Below, one piece after another: positions 44,405-52,868 of a stretch of DNA of 64,000 nucleotides. How positions within the stretch are numbered: position 1 is the stretch's first letter; each line of letters begins with the position of its first letter. The stretch spans positions 186,001 through 250,000 of the forward strand of contig SUTV01000001.1 of the NCBI GenBank assembly GCA_015152515.1, read 5' to 3'. The position numbers and the translations under genes are program-made. Under the pieces are notes generated by a model that saw nothing but the letters and a program-made list of their open reading frames with translations, was not told the origin of the DNA and did no database searches. The DNA comes from Cyanobacteria bacterium SIG29. GTDB taxonomy: Bacteria; Cyanobacteriota; Vampirovibrionia; Gastranaerophilales; Gastranaerophilaceae.

Positions 44405-45811
44405 ATGTATAATCCAAAATCAACAAAAGCAGAAGAATTTATTTCTCATCAAGAAGTTTTAGATACAATTGAATATGCTCAACAAAACAAAAACAACAAA
44501 GAGCTAATCAATAAAATAATGGAAAAAGCAAGGCTAAAAAAAGGCTTAAACCATCGTGAAGCTAGCGTTTTGCTTGTAAGTGATTGTAATGAAATTTTCT
44601 CTCTTGCAAAAGAAATTAAAGAAGATTTTTATGGAAATAGAATTGTTCTATTTGCACCATTATATTTATCAAACTACTGCATAAATGGTTGTACATATTG
44701 CCCATTCCACGCAAAAAATACCCATATAACTCGTAAAAAAATGACTCAAGAAGAAATTAAAAACGAAGTTATTGCACTTCAAGATATGGGACACAAACGC
44801 TTAGCATTAGAAGCAGGTGAAGACCCTGTTAATAATCCTATTGAATACATTTTAGAATCAATCAATACAATTTATTCAATTAAGCACAAAAATGGTGCTA
44901 TTCGTAGAGTAAATGTTAATATCGCGGCTACGACTGTAGAAAACTATAAAAAATTGCACGAAGCCGGTATTGGAACATACATTTTATTCCAAGAAACATA
45001 CAACAAAGAAAGCTACGAAAAACTTCACCCAACTGGTCCAAAACATAATTATGCCTACCACACAGAAGCTATGGATAGAGCAATGCAAGGTGGAATTGAT
45101 GATGTTGGAATTGGAGTACTATTTGGTTTAGAAAATTATATGTATGAATTTGCTGCTATATTAATGCACGCAGAACATTTAGAAGCGCTTTATGGTGTTG
45201 GACCACATACAATCAGTGTACCTAGAATAAGAAAAGCTGATGACATTGACCCAACAACATTCGCAAATGGAATAGATGATGAAACTTTCAAAAAAATTGT
45301 TGCAGTAATCCGTATTGCAGTACCATATACAGGTATGATTATTTCAACAAGAGAAAACAAAGAATGTAGAAAAGATTTACTAGAGCTAGGTGTTTCTCAA
45401 ATTTCCGGTGGTTCAAAAACCAGTGTTGGTGGTTATTATGAACCAGAAAAAGAAGATGAAGATTCATCTCAATTTGAAATCAATGACAATAGAACACTAG
45501 ATGAAGTTGTTAATTGGTTAATGGAGCTTAACTACTTACCAAGTTTTTGTACAGCTTGCTATGGAAATAATCGTACAGGCGAAAGATTTATGGAATTATG
45601 TAAAGACCAACAAATTCATAATTTCTGTCATCCAAACGCAATTATGACTTTAAAAGAATATTTAACAGATTATGCTTCAGACAAAACAAAAGAAACAAGT
45701 AAGAATCTTTTGCTGAAAGAAATAGAAAAAATTACAGATGAAAAACGAAAACAAATCGTTATTCAAAATCTTGAAAAAATAGAACAAGGTTTGCGTGACT
45801 TCAAATTTTAA
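44405..45811 (+). CDS. hydG: [FeFe] hydrogenase maturase HydG (radical SAM tyrosine lyase)
   Basis: HydG cleaves tyrosine to make CO and cyanide ligands for the [FeFe] hydrogenase H-cluster. The 468-residue protein has the radical SAM motif CINGCTYC (C92, C96, C99), and at the C-terminus CTACYGNN, in which the second cysteine is followed by exactly 22 residues and another cysteine (IHNFC). This CX2CX22C motif separates HydG from ThiH. hydE, hydF and hydA are not in the window. The gene is monocistronic; AAAGGC precedes the ATG. Its presence implies an [FeFe] hydrogenase elsewhere in the genome. Confidence 0.94.
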   Translation: MYNPKSTKAEEFISHQEVLDTIEYAQQNKNNKELINKIMEKARLKKGLNHREASVLLVSDCNEIFSLAKEIKEDFYGNRIVLFAPLYLSNYCINGCTYCPFHAKNTHITRKKMTQEEIKNEVIALQDMGHKRLALEAGEDPVNNPIEYILESINTIYSIKHKNGAIRRVNVNIAATTVENYKKLHEAGIGTYILFQETYNKESYEKLHPTGPKHNYAYHTEAMDRAMQGGIDDVGIGVLFGLENYMYEFAAILMHAEHLEALYGVGPHTISVPRIRKADDIDPTTFANGIDDETFKKIVAVIRIAVPYTGMIISTRENKECRKDLLELGVSQISGGSKTSVGGYYEPEKEDEDSSQFEINDNRTLDEVVNWLMELNYLPSFCTACYGNNRTGERFMELCKDQQIHNFCHPNAIMTLKEYLTDYASDKTKETSKNLLLKEIEKITDEKRKQIVIQNLEKIEQGLRDFKF

Positions 45812-46477
45812 TTATTTACTTTTATCACGCAACATTTTTGCAGTGCAACCAGCACCACTCATATCTTCATAAGAATTCTTTTTACAATATGTTTCTTCTG
45901 GGAAATATGTTCCAGGGTCACCCATTGCAAGCAACTTACCTTCATTACTTACTTGGAACATAAACAAATCTCGACCAAGTCTATTTGGTTTTTTATATGG
46001 TCCATTAACATCAACTGAAATAATAACTCTATTATTGATGCTATCAATACTAGGGTTTTCAATCATAATAAAAGTACCATCATTTAAAATAAATTGACCA
46101 TCATCAAAAAAATAGTAATTCAAATTTGAATTTCCATAATAATTTTTATAACGATCATAATCTTTATTACCATAATAAAAATCAGTATTACCGAAATCTT
46201 GAGCTATATTAAAATGTTTTACAAATACATCTTTAAAAGTACGCCCTTCAAAATTGCCACCTTTTGGAACAACACCATTATCAATATAATAATATTCTAA
46301 TGCTTGAGCGATTATAGAATGACTCTTTTTCAACATAGAACGAATTTCTTCATCTTTTGAATTCGCTATAACAGTTGGAATTGTAATTGCCGCAATTACA
46401 CCAATAATAACAAGAGTAATAAGTACTTCTGCTAATGTAAAACCTTTTTTATAATTAATAAGTTTATTTTTCATCAT
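45812..46477 (-). CDS. Type IV pilin/pseudopilin-like protein
   Basis: The 221-residue protein starts MMKNKLINYKKG followed by FTLAEVLITLVIIGVIAAIT, a canonical prepilin N-terminus: cleavage after the glycine, glutamate at position 5 and a long hydrophobic helix. The C-terminal globular part contains many aromatic residues and ends with two or three cysteines. Secretion or pilus assembly is likely. I reject a longer frame to 46786 because it is antisense to the ACT-domain gene. The stop codon abuts the hydG stop. Confidence 0.87.
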   Translation of the reverse strand: MMKNKLINYKKGFTLAEVLITLVIIGVIAAITIPTVIANSKDEEIRSMLKKSHSIIAQALEYYYIDNGVVPKGGNFEGRTFKDVFVKHFNIAQDFGNTDFYYGNKDYDRYKNYYGNSNLNYYFFDDGQFILNDGTFIMIENPSIDSINNRVIISVDVNGPYKKPNRLGRDLFMFQVSNEGKLLAMGDPGTYFPEETYCKKNSYEDMSGAGCTAKMLRDKSK

Positions 46478-46595
46478 AACAAAAGTTATAATAACATTTA
46501 TTACTTGTATAAAGCAAATATTTAAAATTATATTCTGTTTGCTTTTAGTCCATTTTGTTAATAAAATAAATACATAAATAATGATTGGAGTAGAA

Positions 46596-46874
46596 ATGAG
46601 CGAAGATAAAATTATAGTTACAATTTCTGGAAAAGATGGAGTTGGTATCGTTGCTGAAATTGCAAGCGTACTTGCGAAATATGAAGTTAATATTGAAGAT
46701 ATTAGACAAACAATTATGCAAGGTTGTTTTATGATGTTCTTACTTGCTGATATCAGCAAATCAAAATATCCGTTTAAAGAAATCAAAGAAGCAGTAACTC
46801 AATCAGGTCAAAAACTTGGTATGGAAATTTGGATTCAAAAAAAAGAAATCTTTGATAAAATGCACACAATTTAA
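46596..46874 (+). CDS. ACT-domain protein (UPF0237 family)
   Basis: The 92-residue protein is a single ACT domain: [43 protein letters not shown] domains bind amino acids or other small ligands. It precedes the UPF0210 gene by 11 bases; this pair is conserved in many anaerobes. I choose ATG 46596, which has TTGGAG upstream, not ATG 46581. Confidence 0.9.
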   Translation: MSEDKIIVTISGKDGVGIVAEIASVLAKYEVNIEDIRQTIMQGCFMMFLLADISKSKYPFKEIKEAVTQSGQKLGMEIWIQKKEIFDKMHTI

Positions 46875-46885
46875 GGATATTTAAA

Positions 46886-48253
46886 ATGACTTTTTTTAAC
46901 GAAAACTCAATTATTGAAACAATTAATATGATAAAAGTCCACAACTTGGACATTAGAACAGTTACCTTAGCTCTTAGCTTGCGTGATTGTTGTGGTGAAA
47001 ATGTTAGAGAAGTTGGGGACAAAATCTACAACAAAATTACAAAATACGCTAAAAATTTATATTCATACGCTTCTGAAATAGAAGATGAATATTCAATTCC
47101 AATCATAAACAAAAGAATTTCAATTACTCCAATTTCTTTAGTAGGTGAATCTTGCAAAGACATGGACTATGTTTACCTTGCAAAAGTTTTAGACGAAGCA
47201 GCTAAAGAAGTTAATGTAAACTTTATTGGTGGTTTTTCTGCATTAGTAGAAAAAGGTTGTACACGTGGTGATATTGCATTAATTGAAAGCATACCAGAAG
47301 CACTAAAACAAACTCAGCGAGTATGTTCTTCTGTAAATTTAGCTTCAACAAAAGCTGGTATAAATATGAATGCCGTTAAGAAAATGGGCGGAATTATAAA
47401 ACAAGCTGCAAATTTAACTGCTGATGCTGATGGTATCGGAGCAGCTAAATTAGTATGTTTCTGTAATGTTCCAGGTGATAATCCATTTATGGCTGGAGCA
47501 TTCCACGGATATGGCGAACCAGAATGTGCTTTAAACATTGGTGTTTCTGGACCTGGTGTTGTTAGAGCTGCTGTTGAAAATTTACCAAAAGACGCGGATT
47601 TTGGAGAATTAGCAAATAAAATAAAACAAATTGCCTTCAAAATCACTTCAACTGGTGAATTAGTTGGTAGAAGAATGGCTCAAAAAATGAATATCCCATT
47701 CGGCATTATAGATTTATCTTTAGCACCAACACCAGCAATTGGCGATTCAGTGGCAGGTATTTTTCAAGCAATGGGATTAGAACACGCAGGTGCTCACGGT
47801 ACAACTGCTGCTTTAGCAATGCTTAATGACGCTGTAAAAAAAGGTGGCATTATGGCTAGTAGTTATGTTGGTGGTCTATCTGGTGCATTTATTCCTGTAT
47901 CTGAAGATGCCGGTATGATTGAAGCAGCAAAACAAGGTGTTCTAACTTTTGATAAATTAGAAGCTATGACTTGTGTATGCTCTGTTGGTTTAGATATGAT
48001 TGCAATTCCAGGCGATACACCAGAAACAACTATTTCCGGTATGATTGCAGATGAAATGGCAATTGGTATGATTAATAAAAAGACAACAGCTGTTAGAATT
48101 ATTCCTGTTCCTAACAAAAAAGTTGGAGATTATGCTGTTTATGGCGGTTTATTAGGTGAAGCACCTATTATGAGCGTAAACAAATTATCATCAGAAACAT
48201 TTATTAATAGAGGCGGAAGAATTCCAGCACCAATTCACAGTTTAAATAACTAA
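46886..48253 (+). CDS. UPF0210 (PFL family) protein
   Basis: The 455-residue protein matches UPF0210, a family fused or paired with ACT-domain proteins. Family segments include [12 protein letters not shown]-like opening ([16 protein letters not shown]), NINFIGGF-type strand ([16 protein letters not shown]), [33 protein letters not shown] and [11 protein letters not shown] at the end. The structure is related to pyruvate formate-lyase-like folds by name only; catalytic function is not established. It is downstream of the ACT gene and upstream of a TPR gene. Confidence 0.88.
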   Translation: MTFFNENSIIETINMIKVHNLDIRTVTLALSLRDCCGENVREVGDKIYNKITKYAKNLYSYASEIEDEYSIPIINKRISITPISLVGESCKDMDYVYLAKVLDEAAKEVNVNFIGGFSALVEKGCTRGDIALIESIPEALKQTQRVCSSVNLASTKAGINMNAVKKMGGIIKQAANLTADADGIGAAKLVCFCNVPGDNPFMAGAFHGYGEPECALNIGVSGPGVVRAAVENLPKDADFGELANKIKQIAFKITSTGELVGRRMAQKMNIPFGIIDLSLAPTPAIGDSVAGIFQAMGLEHAGAHGTTAALAMLNDAVKKGGIMASSYVGGLSGAFIPVSEDAGMIEAAKQGVLTFDKLEAMTCVCSVGLDMIAIPGDTPETTISGMIADEMAIGMINKKTTAVRIIPVPNKKVGDYAVYGGLLGEAPIMSVNKLSSETFINRGGRIPAPIHSLNN

Positions 48254-48263
48254 GGAGAATTTC

Positions 48264-48839
48264 TTGTTTTTCAAAATAAGAAGATTTTATCTTTTTCATA
48301 AAATGTACGAAAAAGGAATAAATAGAGAAAACATTGGCGAATACCCAAAGGCTTTGCACTATTTATTCTTTGCTTTATCTTTAAAAGGAAGTTCAATTAA
48401 AACATATAAAGCTATTGCAAGAGTTTATAGAAAAAACAGACAATATTTAAATGGCTTAGATTTTTATTCAAAAGCATTAAATATTCACCCACAAAATGCA
48501 GAACTTTATGCCTTAAAAGCTGATTTACATAGAAAGAACAAACAGTTTGATTTATCTATAAAACATTATGACCAAGCAATAAAATACGATTGTAATAATG
48601 TTCAATATTATATAAATCGAGCTCAGATAAAATTCTTATCTGATGATGTTGAAGGCGCAATAAATGATTATTCTTCTGCAATAAAAAGAGATGAAAATAA
48701 CTCAAATTTATATTCACAAAGAGGATTTTATTACCTTTTAAATAATAATTTTGACGAAGCAAAACAAGACTATAAAAAAGCGAATGAACTTACTCCAAAT
48801 AATAAACATATAAAAGAAATACTTGAGATTATTAGTTAA
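48264..48839 (+). CDS. Tetratricopeptide-repeat protein
   Basis: The 191-residue protein consists of about five TPR units (for example YPKALHYLFFALSLKGSSIK, YYINRAQIKFLSDDVEGAIN, LYSQRGFYYLLNNNFDEAKQ). It starts with TTG at 48264, preceded by AAGGAG at 6 bases; the TTG is supported because no ATG is suitably placed. No signal peptide is seen. It follows UPF0210 by 10 bases and precedes the phosphopantetheinyl transferase gene by one base. Confidence 0.85.
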   Translation: MFFKIRRFYLFHKMYEKGINRENIGEYPKALHYLFFALSLKGSSIKTYKAIARVYRKNRQYLNGLDFYSKALNIHPQNAELYALKADLHRKNKQFDLSIKHYDQAIKYDCNNVQYYINRAQIKFLSDDVEGAINDYSSAIKRDENNSNLYSQRGFYYLLNNNFDEAKQDYKKANELTPNNKHIKEILEIIS

Positions 48840-48840
48840 T

Positions 48841-49422
48841 ATGAAAATTTTTTATATTGAATTAAATCAAAATATAAAAAAAGATAAAAAGAAACTGCAA
48901 TCAGCGTTAGGTCATTACCTTACAAAAAATATTGCAAAAACAGTTTATGGCGTTAAAAATTCTGAATTTATAATTGAAAACTCTAAACCAAAATTTAAAA
49001 CCAACGAAATTGAATTTAATATTTCTCATTCAAATAATATTGTGACAATTGCGTTTGACAACTATCCACTAGGTTTAGATGTAGAACAAATTAAAAATAG
49101 AAACTTAAAAGCGCTAAAAGAAAGATACAACCTTCAACATTATGAAGATGAAACCTTCTTCCAATTTTGGACTCAATATGAAGCGAAAATAAAAATCCAA
49201 GCTGAAATAAACCAAAAATTTTGCTTTAAATTAAAAGATGATTATATGCTTTCTTTATATTGCAATAATTTAGAAAAAAAAGAACTTGAATTATTTGAAA
49301 TTAAAACAACAGAAGAAATTCTAACAACTGAAAATCTTGAAACCTTAATTTTTAACAAAGATTTCAATATTATTCAAAAACAAATTCCAACGCTAAAAAC
49401 ACCGTTAGAAATTAATGTTTAA
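48841..49422 (+). CDS. 4'-phosphopantetheinyl transferase (Sfp/AcpT-type)
   Basis: The 193-residue protein has FNISHSNNIVTIAF, PLGLDVEQIKNRN (the Mg-binding GxDxE-type site) and FFQFWTQYEAKIK (family WTxKEAxxK). These transferases add the phosphopantetheine arm to carrier proteins. It is shorter than Sfp (about 224). It starts at ATG 48841, one base after the TPR gene stop. No polyketide or non-ribosomal peptide genes are nearby. The last four bases (TTAA) are shared with the convergent ROK-like gene. Confidence 0.88.
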   Translation: MKIFYIELNQNIKKDKKKLQSALGHYLTKNIAKTVYGVKNSEFIIENSKPKFKTNEIEFNISHSNNIVTIAFDNYPLGLDVEQIKNRNLKALKERYNLQHYEDETFFQFWTQYEAKIKIQAEINQKFCFKLKDDYMLSLYCNNLEKKELELFEIKTTEEILTTENLETLIFNKDFNIIQKQIPTLKTPLEINV

Positions 49423-50954
49423 CTTTCAACTAAAGTTTTTAATGGAATAGAAAACCAAGAACCACGATTTGGTGTAAATTCTAATTTCTTGTCTAATAAT
49501 ATATCACCAGCAAAAGTATTATCTGGGAAGTCTATAGCGCTATCACATATAACTTCAAAGTTATACAATTCCATCAATCTTTTTGTTGATGGTAAATCTA
49601 CATGGTTTTCATCAGCATTAGTATCAATCTTTTTTCTAATCAAATCTGATAAATCTTTAGCACCATAATCTTCTTGGTTTTGCATAATATGTCTATTTAA
49701 ACCTTGAGCAAATGGACCAACCAAATATACTTTATTAATACAATCATTAATTTTGTTTATTGAAATTAAAGAAACTGAATTAGCATAGTCATTAACAGCA
49801 ATAATTCTTGCTCTTTTAATTTGTTCATCAGTTAAAACATCATGATTCATTGAAAATGCATATTTATCTGGATTATCAGACTCAATTTCTGCAAAATATT
49901 CACAATCTTTCAATTGTTGATATAATTTTTTATCATCTTTTGAAACATACATTTTATCATTAGCTACAATTCTCGCATCACCAACTTTTTGTACTAAAGT
50001 TAATAATTGTGCTTTTTCTTCTTTTGATATAGGCAACTCTAATGCATTAAGAAAACATTTTATATGAGATTTTACACTAACACCTTGTCTTCCTAATTTT
50101 TCTAACACAGGGAAAAATTCTGCAAGTCCTACACCATTTTTGATTTCATCAAATTTTTCTTTAGGATTATCAGAAGCAAGAATTTCATCAAATGTTTTTG
50201 TAATTTTATCGTAAATTAAAGTATTACCTGTTAAATAACTACTACTTTCTGAAGTTTCAAATTCAACATATGGGTCGTTTTCTGAACCTTTTACCTTAAT
50301 ATCAACGCTACCGAAGCCACCACCAGTCATTACACCCATAATATAATCACCAGATTTTAACTCACCACGTTTGGCTAAAATTTTAGCAATAGCAAGCCCA
50401 GCACCACCCAAGTCTTTAGTAACAACAAGTTCAAAATCATCACTAGCATCCAAACCTTCTGCCCTACGACCTTGCTCTTTTATTTCTCTTTCATATTCTT
50501 TAAAATCTACATTTAGAATTGATTCACCTTTATCATTTCTTAAATTTGGAATAAAAGCGATTCTATCATCTTTACACATAGTAAATGTAGTACCCGGAAC
50601 AAAAACTGCTACACTAGAAATCTTTTTATCTGCTTCGTCACTACCATTTTTATCAGTAGCAAAACGAATTTTACCTTCACTTGCCAATCTTAAAACATCT
50701 TGATGGGCATTATAAATAACATCATCAAGTTTAGAAATAAAATCTGCCTGTCCGCCATCTACTTGTCCAGTTTTTTCATCAAATGTTTTAAATCCTTCTG
50801 TAGTGTGATTTAAAAAGCCATTTCTTTTGTATAAATCTCTTCCATCATCAGATTTAACAAGAACCTTACATGTTCCTTTTGGATTACTGGCACCAATATC
50901 AACGATAATTTTATGACCAAAGCTAATAGAAGCCGGATTAGCAGCAATTTTCAT
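49419..50954 (-). CDS. ASKHA-fold (ROK/hexokinase-like) protein with SFG leader
   Basis: The 511-residue protein begins MKIAANPASISFGH, with I-S-F-G at residues 10-13, directly followed by IIVDIGASNPKGTCKVLV, a phosphate-binding strand of the sugar kinase/actin fold. Later VAVFVPG, VTKDLGGAGLAIAKIL, YIMGVMTGGGFGSVDI (glycine-rich phosphate 2 loop) and NKVYLVGPFAQGLNRHIM complete the pattern. It is much longer than typical ROK kinases (about 310) because of insertions, so a change in substrate or loss of activity is possible. AAGGGA lies 6 bases before ATG 50954; the TTG at 50960 was rejected. Confidence 0.68.
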   Translation of the reverse strand: MKIAANPASISFGHKIIVDIGASNPKGTCKVLVKSDDGRDLYKRNGFLNHTTEGFKTFDEKTGQVDGGQADFISKLDDVIYNAHQDVLRLASEGKIRFATDKNGSDEADKKISSVAVFVPGTTFTMCKDDRIAFIPNLRNDKGESILNVDFKEYEREIKEQGRRAEGLDASDDFELVVTKDLGGAGLAIAKILAKRGELKSGDYIMGVMTGGGFGSVDIKVKGSENDPYVEFETSESSSYLTGNTLIYDKITKTFDEILASDNPKEKFDEIKNGVGLAEFFPVLEKLGRQGVSVKSHIKCFLNALELPISKEEKAQLLTLVQKVGDARIVANDKMYVSKDDKKLYQQLKDCEYFAEIESDNPDKYAFSMNHDVLTDEQIKRARIIAVNDYANSVSLISINKINDCINKVYLVGPFAQGLNRHIMQNQEDYGAKDLSDLIRKKIDTNADENHVDLPSTKRLMELYNFEVICDSAIDFPDNTFAGDILLDKKLEFTPNRGSWFSIPLKTLVES

Positions 50955-51155
50955 ACTCAATCCCTTTCATGTATAACTGTTATAACACTATTAGATATTC
51001 ATCACTATAGTTTTTTATAAAAAATTTAATTAATTTAACTTTTTTTACCACTCAAACTATGTAACCAATTAAATAAAAACCATAAATAAAAAATTTGTCA
51101 TTAAAATTTGAAAATTTTAATTTAATTTGATAGTCTCTTAATAAAAGAGGTAATT

Positions 51156-51614
51156 ATGATAAAAATTTTATTTGTATGTTTAGGAAATATTTGCAGATCG
51201 CCAATGGCTCAAGTTGTATTTCAAAATATGATAAATGAGCGAAATATTGAAGATGATTTTGAAATAGATTCAGCTGGCACAGAAGGTTACAATGAAATGT
51301 GCCATATGGGAATACATAGAGGAACAAAAGAAATTTTAAGAAGAAAAAATATCCCATTTGAAGAACACTATTCAAGAAAAATTCGAAAACAAGACTATGA
51401 ATATTATGACTACATTATTGCAATGGATAGTGAGAACATAAGTGATATTGAAAGCATTGTAGGAAAAGATTATGAACACAAAATATCACGATTATTGGAT
51501 TATACAAAATCACCACGCAACATAAAAGACCCTTGGTACACAGGAAACTTTGATGAAACTTATGATGATGTAGTCGAAGGTTGCGAAGCACTTTTAGAGG
51601 CAATTTATAAATAA
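51156..51614 (+). CDS. Low-molecular-weight protein tyrosine phosphatase
   Basis: The 152-residue protein has the LMW-PTP nucleophile loop VCLGNICRSPMAQ (CX5R) near the N-terminus and the acid DPWYTGNFDETYDD near the C-terminus. It acts in the cytoplasm on phosphotyrosine or related substrates. AGAGG precedes the ATG. It is a single gene that faces a membrane protein. Confidence 0.92.
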   Translation: MIKILFVCLGNICRSPMAQVVFQNMINERNIEDDFEIDSAGTEGYNEMCHMGIHRGTKEILRRKNIPFEEHYSRKIRKQDYEYYDYIIAMDSENISDIESIVGKDYEHKISRLLDYTKSPRNIKDPWYTGNFDETYDDVVEGCEALLEAIYK

Positions 51615-51647
51615 AAAAAGTTAAGTTTAAATCAACATAAAATCACT

Positions 51648-52433
51648 TTAAGTTAAATTATCAATTTTTTCTAGATAATTTAACAACAATTGTTGTTCTT
51701 TTTTCAATAAATCAAACAATACAAAATATGGAATTATTATATTGCCACTAAATTCACCTTTTTTAAATTTAATATATAATTCCTGACTATTTTCTTGCTT
51801 TAACATTTCAGATACAACATCAGAAATTTTTTTATCAGAACCCATATTTAAACGCTCATTGTTAATAATGGCATCTGAAATATCTGAAGCGACAGAAGAT
51901 TGTATAAATTCAGAAATAATAGAAATAAACTCAGTATAATACTTAAAATCTATATTATTAAGCATCCTTATAAATTCATCTCTTAATTTATGCTCGTATT
52001 TATAAAATGATTTGATTGAACTTTCATTAATTGGCAAAGACAAATCAAGCGAAGTTTCATGCAAATCATATAACTCATTTATTTTAAAATCTTTTTTAAA
52101 GTCAATACCATCTATAAACCTATTATTAATAGGGGTTGTAACACAATGAAAACATTTAATATAATCTTGAAAATATATTGAAACTATCTTATGTTGCCTT
52201 AATATTTTCATTTTTTCTTCAAGTTTTTCTTTGTTTTCATCACGCTTGTTAATAATTTGCTGTATTAAACAAACAGTTAAAATCAGTCCTATACACTCTG
52301 TTGCAATATTACAAAAATAACCAGAAAAAAATGAATGTTTAGTGTACAAAAAAGCAAAATCAATGTGTACAAACACTATAATTAATAATAATAAAACAAT
52401 CCCTATTTTTAATATTAAGTCTAACTTTTTCAT
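51648..52433 (-). CDS. Hypothetical protein with two N-terminal membrane helices
   Basis: This 261-residue protein is not recognised. Helices at about 6-28 and 38-60 form a hairpin, followed by a charged, mainly helical cytoplasmic domain (KRDENKEKLEEKMKILRQHK at about 66-85). No known motif. It sits close to the tRNA-Ala repeat region. Confidence 0.55.
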   Translation of the reverse strand: MKKLDLILKIGIVLLLLIIVFVHIDFAFLYTKHSFFSGYFCNIATECIGLILTVCLIQQIINKRDENKEKLEEKMKILRQHKIVSIYFQDYIKCFHCVTTPINNRFIDGIDFKKDFKINELYDLHETSLDLSLPINESSIKSFYKYEHKLRDEFIRMLNNIDFKYYTEFISIISEFIQSSVASDISDAIINNERLNMGSDKKISDVVSEMLKQENSQELYIKFKKGEFSGNIIIPYFVLFDLLKKEQQLLLNYLEKIDNLT

Positions 52434-52479
52434 AAAAAAAATTTTATCATAAACTTTCTACAATTAATGGATACAAAAC

Positions 52480-52536
52480 AATAAAAAAGACGATAACTTT
52501 TGTCATCGTCTTTTTTATGGTGGAGGATAGGAGACT
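52480..52536. repeat. 57-bp direct repeat, copy 1 (terminator plus tRNA-Ala 3' end)
   Basis: This copy is identical to 52651-52707. It contains a hairpin terminator (12-bp stem, arms 52483-52494 and 52505-52516) and the last 19 bases of tRNA-Ala with its CCA, including TGGTGGAGGATAGGAGACT. The tRNA sequence then stops, so this is a truncated duplicate and not a second tRNA. Confidence 0.95.
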
Positions 52537-52650
52537 TGTCTTGCTCGTTCGCGATAAACGGCATTTCAGCCGAAAACTCATCGTTTCCGTCTTTCAGCCT
52601 CTGCTCACTCGCGCCGAACTCATTAACGGAGTTCTCGTCTCTCTATACAA
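52537..52650. other. 114-bp GC-richer insert between the two 57-bp repeats
   Basis: The insert is visibly richer in G and C than its surroundings. It can form two small hairpins, at 52559-52572 (CGGC/GCCG) and 52616-52634 (GAACTC/GAGTTC). One minus-strand frame is open through the insert and continues across copy 1, but has no start signal. No known feature is recognised. It may be a short dispersed element or the scar of one. Confidence 0.5.
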
Positions 52651-52707
52651 AATAAAAAAGACGATAACTTTTGTCATCGTCTTTTTTATGGTGGAGGATA
52701 GGAGACT
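52651..52707. repeat. 57-bp direct repeat, copy 2 (part of the real tRNA-Ala and its terminator)
   Basis: This copy covers the 3' end of the functional tRNA-Ala and the hairpin terminator just after it (arms 52654-52665 and 52676-52687). It is shifted from copy 1 by 171 bases. Duplicated tRNA 3' ends are typical of attachment sites of integrating elements. Confidence 0.95.
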
Positions 52708-52764
52708 CGAACTCCTGACATCCTGCGTGCAAGGCAGGCGCTCTACCAACTGAGCTAATCCCCC
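52689..52764 (-). tRNA. tRNA-Ala (anticodon TGC)
   Basis: The 76-base cloverleaf has acceptor arm GGGGGAT paired with ATCCTCC, D arm GCTCAGTTGGTAGAGC, anticodon loop CTTGCAC (anticodon TGC, alanine), T arm CAGGAG-TTCGAGT-CTCCT-like, and an encoded CCA at the 3' end. A hairpin terminator follows immediately. Confidence 0.95.
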
Positions 52765-52868
52765 ATTTGGGCTCATCTTCGAGGTTATGTTCTCGGCTTT
52801 CAAATTCCTTAAAACCATCGCCTCTCCGACTTACAAGATTATATTAACATGTCATAAAAAAAAATCAA

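Noticed and set aside
46478-46786. Longer N-terminus for the pilin gene
   Set aside because: The extra 103 codons are antisense to the ACT-domain gene, and the prepilin leader begins only at 46477.
52480-52560. A second tRNA at copy 1 of the repeat
   Set aside because: Only the last 19 bases of tRNA-Ala are present; the remaining sequence cannot form a cloverleaf.
52517-52753. 78-codon plus-strand frame through the repeat and tRNA region
   Set aside because: It runs through two terminator hairpins and antisense to tRNA-Ala, and has no credible ribosome binding site or homology.
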